From Adineta vaga (taxonomy: Eukaryota > Rotifera): a stretch of 64,000 nt of DNA. The position numbers and the translations under genes were made by a program. Numbering within the stretch: position 1 is the first letter of the stretch; each line of letters begins with the position of its first letter. This document shows positions 58,178 through 64,000 of the stretch, piece by piece. The DNA lies in assembly GCA_021613535.1 (NCBI GenBank), contig CP075493.1, forward strand, positions 13,578,001-13,642,000, given 5' to 3'. The notes beneath the pieces were generated by a model. It was given only the letters and a program-made list of their open reading frames with translations, was not told the DNA's origin and made no database searches.

Positions 58178-58707
58178 GACTATTTTTAAACTGGACGATG
58201 CATAAAATCGTATAAATAAAATATTTAATTTAGATAGAACTCGTTTATAACATATGCTTGACCAATCTCTCTGTAAATCATGTATAAATGGGTATGAATG
58301 AAAAGCATGAGTTACTCACATCATTCATAGTTTCTTTTTCTTTTGTTGTCGCGGTACTAATTAAATTTCGCCGTTTACCTGAAACCAGTATATTTATCGC
58401 TAGCAAAATGCATATTCCGTGATTGTTCGATAGATGAATGTGAATTGGGGTGCGGTGTGGGTATACATGAGGATGCTAATGTGATTTTTTCATAAAATTC
58501 ATGTCCACATCCTAGTGGTGGACATTTCACTACATTTATATCATAAAATATACATGTGATTGAAAGAAAAAATAATTCATTTTTCTTTCTTCTCTTGTTC
58601 TTTTTCATTCATAATTTAAGGGAAAAAATTAAATCATTTTTAGTCATGTCCACATATTAAAACAACAATAACAATATTTTTTCTCCTGCTCGCGGTAAGC
58701 AAAAAAT
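58178..58707. other. Intergenic with telomere-like tract
   Basis: GGGGTGCGGTGTGGGTA at 58447-58463. No gene. Confidence 0.5.
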
Positions 58708-59928
58708 GTGCTGTACACAAGATTCATCATTTCACTTTCTTGCATAATTTTTTTTTTCGAAATTTGTTTGGGAAAAATCAGAGATACGAAATCTATAAAT
58801 TATGCAGATTTGTGCTTATGCGAGCATCTTTTCTATTCACAAGACTTACTCAATTCACGTAGAACTACAGCTGCAATGGCGTCTACTAAAAAAGTTATCT
58901 GGTTCTATCAGTCAAACTCTGATTTATCTGACGAAAATCAACAGAAACAATGGAAACGTTATTCGAATTTAGAAAACGATTGTGTAGAAGAAATGTTTCA
59001 ACAAGAACACAGAAAAATGCATTTGAACAATTATGTCATTGATTTTCGACGAAATTTGCAGTTCAAAGAAGATGATCTTCACGAACAGAGAGCAGTGAAA
59101 CGCGAAGAAGTTAACCTGAGTCAATATGTGAGAGAAGAAAGATTTTGTTTTCCAGAGAGAGTAACAAAACCTTTTGAAATGGGATTTGCAGATAATCGTC
59201 TTATTACTCAATGGATGCAGAACAATGAAGAATTAACAGAAGAAGATAATGAGAAATATGTTGATATCGCTGAGTTGGCTGCCGCCGGTATGACCTTTGT
59301 TTGTTTTCTATACTATAGATTACATTTCTTTGTAGAAATCATAGAAGGAAAGCTTTTAAACAAAGAACTCGATAGACAACAAATGGCTGCACAATTTCGT
59401 AGTTGTAAAAGTGAAAATGAAGTTTTAACTTGTGCTGTACGCCTCTACTCACTTAGTTCCTTTCTCTTCACATTGGTTAATACAACATTGCGTCATTATG
59501 ACTGGAGTAAGGTTGACACATTCGGACCATTCTGTTATTTATTATGGCAATATTTACTACACAACAATACACCTACACAGCAACTACTCTATCGTGGAAT
59601 GACTCTATCCGATGAAATGCTCAATGAATATAAACAAGCTATCGGAAATGAAATTGTATTACCAACGTTTACTTCTACATCGAAAGATAGAGGAGTCGCT
59701 GAACTTTTTAGTGGAAATACACTTTGTATTATTTCCATGAGAGGGGATAAACGTGGGCAAGTATATACTGATATTTCTTCAATTTCTAATTATCCGGATG
59801 AACAAGAAGTGTTACTCGATTCGGATCACTTTTTTATCATTGAAAAAGTAGAATACGATCAAACAAATGGAAAACATGTGATTTATTTGGAAGACTTCAA
59901 TTGGGAAACATCTCAAGTTCGTGGATAG
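58708..59928 (+). CDS. WWE-domain mono-ADP-ribosyltransferase
   Basis: The WWE domain lies right after the second Met (58876): KVIWFYQSNSDLSDENQQKQ, WKRYSNLENDCVEEMFQ and NNYVIDFRRNLQF, which binds ADP-ribose-type ligands in PARP/E3 proteins. The ART domain is at the C-terminal end: LLYRGMTLS (Arg strand), LPTFTSTS (STS motif), and NYPDEQEVLLDSDHFFII (E-x-E with catalytic Glu), the R-S-ExE class that modifies Arg. The start at 58876 (MASTKK) fits the domain best. The longer frame from 58708 adds a hydrophobic leader (FIISLSCIIFFFEICLG) that may be real or a chance extension. The frame is intact to TAG at 59928. Family expanded in bdelloids. Confidence 0.8.
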   Translation: MLYTRFIISLSCIIFFFEICLGKIRDTKSINYADLCLCEHLFYSQDLLNSRRTTAAMASTKKVIWFYQSNSDLSDENQQKQWKRYSNLENDCVEEMFQQEHRKMHLNNYVIDFRRNLQFKEDDLHEQRAVKREEVNLSQYVREERFCFPERVTKPFEMGFADNRLITQWMQNNEELTEEDNEKYVDIAELAAAGMTFVCFLYYRLHFFVEIIEGKLLNKELDRQQMAAQFRSCKSENEVLTCAVRLYSLSSFLFTLVNTTLRHYDWSKVDTFGPFCYLLWQYLLHNNTPTQQLLYRGMTLSDEMLNEYKQAIGNEIVLPTFTSTSKDRGVAELFSGNTLCIISMRGDKRGQVYTDISSISNYPDEQEVLLDSDHFFIIEKVEYDQTNGKHVIYLEDFNWETSQVRG

Positions 59929-60063
59929 AATCTTATCTTCAATTGCATTCAGAATCCAAGTTATCAGCATTTTTATTCATATGTCAGTAGAAATGTATAC
60001 TATTCTTTTCTATTTATTGATTAAATAATATGAATGTTAAAACACAAAAATAAATTATTGAAT

Positions 60064-60303
60064 TCATCGAATAACGATTGCGAATGGTGATGAGTAGACT
60101 ACTTTGCGTGTTGGTTTAACGACACATGTCTTTATAATTGGACAGGCATCGATAGTAATTACTCTAACTGGTTCTTCGCATTTAGCAACTCTATAAACAC
60201 ACTTTGGAGTACGACGCACGCATTTAACTGGAGCAACATTGCAGGAAGGATCATCGGCGACAGCAAGTCGAACTGGACGGGCAGAATCGATAATAATACT
60301 CAT
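60064..60303 (-). CDS. Small Cys-rich hypothetical protein, 79 aa
   Basis: Frame MSIIIDSARPVRLAVADD to SSPFAIVIR with six Cys in a regular pattern (PSCN, VKCV, PKCV, AKCE, DACP, KTCV), Arg/Val-rich. Balanced codon usage and a TATATATTCAGA box about 70 nt upstream support a real short gene. No signal peptide. Not recognised. Confidence 0.5.
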   Translation of the reverse strand: MSIIIDSARPVRLAVADDPSCNVAPVKCVRRTPKCVYRVAKCEEPVRVITIDACPIIKTCVVKPTRKVVYSSPFAIVIR

Positions 60304-60809
60304 TATTGTTTAAAAAATTGTTTCGAATGAATGCTTACGGTTAAATGATCAAAATGTTTCGAAGTGTCTCTTTATATATTCAGACGCAGATGTACGTAAA
60401 GAGAAAACAGACAAACACGAGTCTTGTTTTTAGTGAAACCATATCTAGTATTCATGTAACATATGCACTATATCAAATATTAACTAATATGGTAAATTAT
60501 ACTACTGAGTCGTAAATAAAATGATGAAATGAATACCTATCACTTATAATATATTCACTGTAACAAAACAGTGCAAATAGAAAAAAAATATATTCGCCAT
60601 AAAATATACATGGAAAAAATAAGAGAACAAAACATAAATTAGTCATCTATGTATATATAATACTTTTTGGTAAAATTGCAATGCAAAAACAAATGTGAGA
60701 GAAAATATGTGTTGTAAACATAAATTTCCTCTCGTTTAGTTTTTTGCTTTAAAGTAAAAATATACTTTTAGATTAATAAATCGACGGCAAGCTAATCTAT
60801 TATAAACTA
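60304..60809. other. Intergenic, possibly retrotransposon flank
   Basis: No gene on the plus strand. Immediately before 60809, read on the minus strand, the sequence may continue the reverse transcriptase interrupted by the Tigger element, but similarity is not clear. Confidence 0.35.
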
Positions 60810-63202
60810 CAGTGAAACCTCTCTAACTGGGCACCTCTCTAACAAGGGCACCTCGCTTAAATGGGCGCTCGGTGGACCGCCCGATTAGTTTTCCATGAGA
60901 ATGAACCTCTCTTACAAGGGCACCTCGGAACTCTGGGCAGTGGGCACTGGTTTTGGTCCTCATAATACGTCTTAACCTCTCTTATATGGGCACATGTGAT
61001 TCGTGTTCCAATCAAAGCATAATTCTTTTATCACTTGCCGTCCTTTGTTGTTCCTTCAATGGGAATAAAATTTCCGTCCAAATCGAACATGAAAAGTTAT
61101 CGTCTATTCATACGAAAGTGTGAATTAAATTAAGAATACAGTATAAAGAGTGGTGTAGTGAGTTGTTCCTGGCTGACATAACATTCAAATGGCCTCTCAT
61201 AATCATCTATCTCTTGAAAAGAAGATCATGTTGATCAACGACTATGCTGATGGAGCTGGAGTCTCACAGCGCACGTTATGTGTTAGGTACCAAATATCGA
61301 AGGGTGCTGTTTACAACATTCTACAACGAAAAGACGAATATAAATCCGATTTTCAAATGAATGCAAACAAAGGTGTTAAACGAAAACTTCAAGACGAATC
61401 AGGACAAAAGATCAACGAAGAAGTATTCTCATGGTTTGTGAGACAACGATCAAAGAATATTCCAATATCTGGACCATTGATACAAGAAAAGGCACGAGAA
61501 GTTTCAGAATCGATTGGGATTTTGCCAGGGTAAGTGTGACATTTTGAAACTGTTTCGCTGTTATTCTCATTATTTATTTTAGAACCTTCAAAGCGTCGAA
61601 TGGATGGCTAGAGAAATTTAAAAATCGTCATGCGATAGTGTTTCGTGCACTATCTGGAGAAAGTGCAAGCGTCGATCCGGTTACCGTAGAGGAGTGGAAG
61701 AAAAGATTGCCCATTTTGCTCGATTCGTATTCAATGGACAATGTCTACAATGCTGACGAAACTGGCTTATTTTTCAAGTTGTTACCTGAACGATCTATGG
61801 TCTTGTCAAAAGATTCATGCAAGGGTGGGAAGCGTTCGAAAGAACGCTACACAGTACTTTTATGTTCTAATTGGTCAGGTACACATAAGTTGAAGCCATT
61901 AGTTATTGGTGAGTATGAATCTTTGATTATTATGAGTCATCATTTTTATTCCTTTCACAGGAAAGAGTCGTCAACCACGATGTTTCAAAAATGTTAACAT
62001 TAATAAATTATCTATCATTTGGAAATGGAATCGCACTGCATGGATGAATGCTTCTATCTTCACAGATTGGATCAATTCAATCAATACTCAAATGCAAAAA
62101 GAGAAACGGTATGTATAGCTTTCATAAAAACTATTTTAATCGTTGTCGTTTTTTATCAAATCAATAGTAAAATGTAAAATCCTTATTTACTCTTCATTTT
62201 AGAAAGATCTTGCTTTTTCTCGACAATGCTCCTGTGCATCCAGTTGATTTAAAACTATCCAATATTACAATGATATTCTTTCCTCCAAACACTACTAGTA
62301 AAGTACAGCCACTTGATCAAGGAATTATTCGTGCATTTAAAGTATATTACCGAAGTCGATTAGTGAAACATATTATCAGTAGCTGTACATTAGCATCTTC
62401 GCTTGATGAATTAGTGATTACCGCACTGGATGCTATTCACTGGATCGAGGCGGCTTGGAAAAATGTAACCGAGTCGACTATTCGTAATACATTTCACACG
62501 GCTGGTTTCAAACATCGTAATCTGTCTGATACAGTTGAAGATGTCGAAGAAGAAATTAGTGAAGTTAGCGACAATGAACTATTTAAGAAACTGGACACTC
62601 TTCTTTCGCATCTCGGAGTTGATGGTCCTCAATTATCGGCAACTCAATATGTGATGATTGATGATGAAATTCCTGTCTTTAATGAGTGGGAGGACAGTCC
62701 AGAAGTTTTCTCAATTACGGAAGACAATGAACAAGATCAAGAAGAAAATGAAGATGAAGCTATTCTAGAAGAACCGCCATCAATTGTGTATGCGCTTGAA
62801 ATGATTCGAAAACTACATTTACTTGTGTCTGTTCGTCAACCGGAGCTTCATGAACTAGTAAGCGAGTTAGAGTCGAAATTGACTGACACTTATATTGATT
62901 CAAAAAGCAGTAAACAAAGTTCTATTACAGATTTTTTTTCACGAGTTTGATTGTAAATACAGAAATTAATTTATTTGTTTAAATAAAGAAAAAATGACTT
63001 TGTATCGAAATTAGAATAAAGGGTAGTTTATGTAACCTAACAACATATCAACCATATTAGTTTTCTACTGATCTTTGTGTATATGTGTATACCAAACAAA
63101 TTTTCAACGCGTAGGAAGGTGAACCTCTCTAAACAGGGCACCTCCGTTAAGTGGGCAGTTTGGGACTGTCCCATTAGTGCCCATTTAAGGGAGGTTCTAC
63201 TG
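60810..63202. mobile_element. Complete pogo/Tigger-type DNA transposon
   Basis: Flanked by TA at 60808-60809 and 63203-63204, the target-site duplication of Tc1/mariner-pogo elements. The termini read inward as CAGTGAAACCTCTCTAACTG (left) and CAGTAGAACCTCCCTTAAAT (right), typical Tigger ends. Internal copies of AACCTCTCTxAxxxGGGCAC repeat two to three times at each end as subterminal transposase-binding-like sites. About 2.39 kb in total, with one intact transposase gene inside. Confidence 0.9.
61189..62950 (+). CDS. Tigger/pogo transposase (HTH_psq/CENP-B, DDE_1), four exons
   Basis: Exons 61189-61529, 61583-61908, 61961-62108 and 62203-62950 join in phase to 520 aa, all GT-AG with introns of 52-94 nt. 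An N-terminal Psq-type HTH (LSLEKKIMLINDYADGAG, RTLCVRYQISKGAVYNIL) and a CENP-B-like second HTH (SGPLIQEKAREV, TFKASNGWLEKFKNRH) bind the termini. Catalytic triad: NADETG (first Asp), FLDNAPVH (second Asp), PLDQGIIRAFK (third acidic residue). An acidic C-terminal tail (EDNEQDQEENEDEAI) ends FFSRV. No lesions, and both termini are present, so the element may be capable of moving. Cut-and-paste transposition in the nucleus. Confidence 0.9.
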
Positions 63203-63204
63203 TA

Positions 63205-64000
63205 TTTGTTTATAGATTATTCTCAATCCGTTATAGATATTTCTAATTTTTATTGTTCGTGATTGAATATATTCTCCCCATCCTAGTTTAGTTCTAATTT
63301 CTATACCAAGATACTTAAAATGTGATACAAATTCTATTGGATTATTTTGAAAGTATATTTTGGGTTGACTAGGAGCTACCGCGCTATGAATCAGCATAGC
63401 TTTCGTTTTTTTTACATTCACAGGTAAGAGATAATTCTTTGAAAAAGATGAAAGTATCTCCATTGCTATTTTTGCTTGTTCTTCCAATTCTATTATATTT
63501 TGTGATAACTTTTTTTCTAATGAACCTTTGAGAAGCAGAGCAAGATCATCTGCAAATAAATGAGAGCAAAATTGAAAGAGATACTTAGGTAAAAAATGAA
63601 TGTGCAGTCTAAACAAGGTTGCTGCAAGTACTGAACCTTGTGGTGCTCCTACTTTTATATCTATTTTCTTCGATATTTTATCTCCATGATATACTGACAT
63701 TGTCCTATTCTGAAGCCAATGATAGATCCATTTTACGAGTGGCAAAGGCATATTAAGTTCGATTAGATTCCTTATTAACATAGGATACCACATTCTATCA
63801 AACGCTGAAAGAAAATCAATGAAAATTGCTAGTGCAGGACGGTTACATGCTGCAATGGTCAATCTTATGTCCTCACATAACAATAGAATTCTAGTTTGTA
63901 ATCTTCGGTTTGGTGTAAAACCTGACTGTTCATCAGTATAGATGTTATGCATTTGACACCAACTCTGTATTTGTTCATGAATACATCTTTCAAACCATTT
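63205..64000 (-). CDS. Non-LTR retrotransposon reverse transcriptase, partial
   Basis: Open to the window edge; the reading extends upstream of the first Met as WFERCIHEQIQSWCQ. Reverse-transcriptase blocks are visible in order: EQSGFTPNRRLQTRI, ALAIFIDFLSAFDRMW, GAPQGSVLAATLF, FCSHLFADDLALLLK (FADD catalytic pair; the first Asp is in IDFLSAFD) and FKYLGIEIRTKLGW (thumb start). This order is that of LINE-type elements (Jockey/CR1-like). The 3' side ends abruptly at the Tigger terminus, where the frame reads IIYKQI, suggesting interruption by that insertion. Endonuclease and 5' part are outside the window. Confidence 0.8.

Overview
The window looks like a piece of a bdelloid rotifer genome (Adineta/Rotaria type). 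The reasons are: AT-rich DNA; GT-AG introns of mostly 40-60 nt; expanded families I associate with bdelloids (B-box/coiled-coil/NHL proteins, ADP-ribosyltransferase (ART)-TPR and WWE-ART proteins, small rhodopsin-like GPCRs, transmembrane kelch and NHL proteins, SUEL lectins, pentapeptide-type membrane proteins); bacterial- or fungal-like metabolic genes embedded in animal DNA (an IucA/IucC siderophore synthetase); and short TGTGGG tracts, the telomeric repeat unit reported for bdelloids. Species assignment is inference, and no search was run.

Layout. 1-6.4 kb: a broken GPCR, a four-exon chymotrypsin-fold serine protease, a decayed BCS1-like AAA ATPase and a hypothetical protein. 7.4-18.5 kb: an intact B-box/NHL gene, a frameshifted siderophore synthetase, an NHL gene that has lost its B-box module, a TPR pseudogene whose ART core is missing, two NHL scraps and a GNAT acetyltransferase. 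18.5-28 kb: a 5'-truncated GMC oxidoreductase ending beside a transposon end, LRR and unknown gene relics, an NHL gene with a broken first exon, and a 1.36-kb non-autonomous hAT-like element full of CCGGAATTCC palindromes with a 136-bp tandem array. 28-41 kb: one intact GPCR with a deleted tandem copy, a decayed duplicate of the GNAT region, an NHL gene with a 1-nt insertion, an intact three-exon ART-TPR gene, another broken GPCR and an intact NHL gene. 41-54 kb: two membrane/EGF-type pseudogenes, a secreted SUEL-lectin gene, a membrane-anchored NHL gene, a FkbM methyltransferase pseudogene, an unknown relic, an EEP-family phosphodiesterase, an alpha/beta hydrolase, a cation-efflux pseudogene and an F-box-like relic. 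55-64 kb: a RING/TRAF-type gene, a membrane-anchored kelch gene, a WWE-ART gene, a small Cys-rich protein, and an apparently complete pogo/Tigger transposon inserted beside or into a non-LTR retrotransposon reverse transcriptase.

There is no operon logic; neighbours are unrelated, single-promoter eukaryotic genes. The theme is family expansion followed by decay. Eight NHL loci of every integrity grade sit in one 41-kb stretch, about half of all recognisable loci carry frameshifts, nonsense codons or internal deletions, and at least three duplications (NHL, GPCR, GNAT region) can be traced by eye. Single-nucleotide frameshifts could partly be assembly errors. Multi-residue deletions and multiple independent lesions cannot be explained that way.
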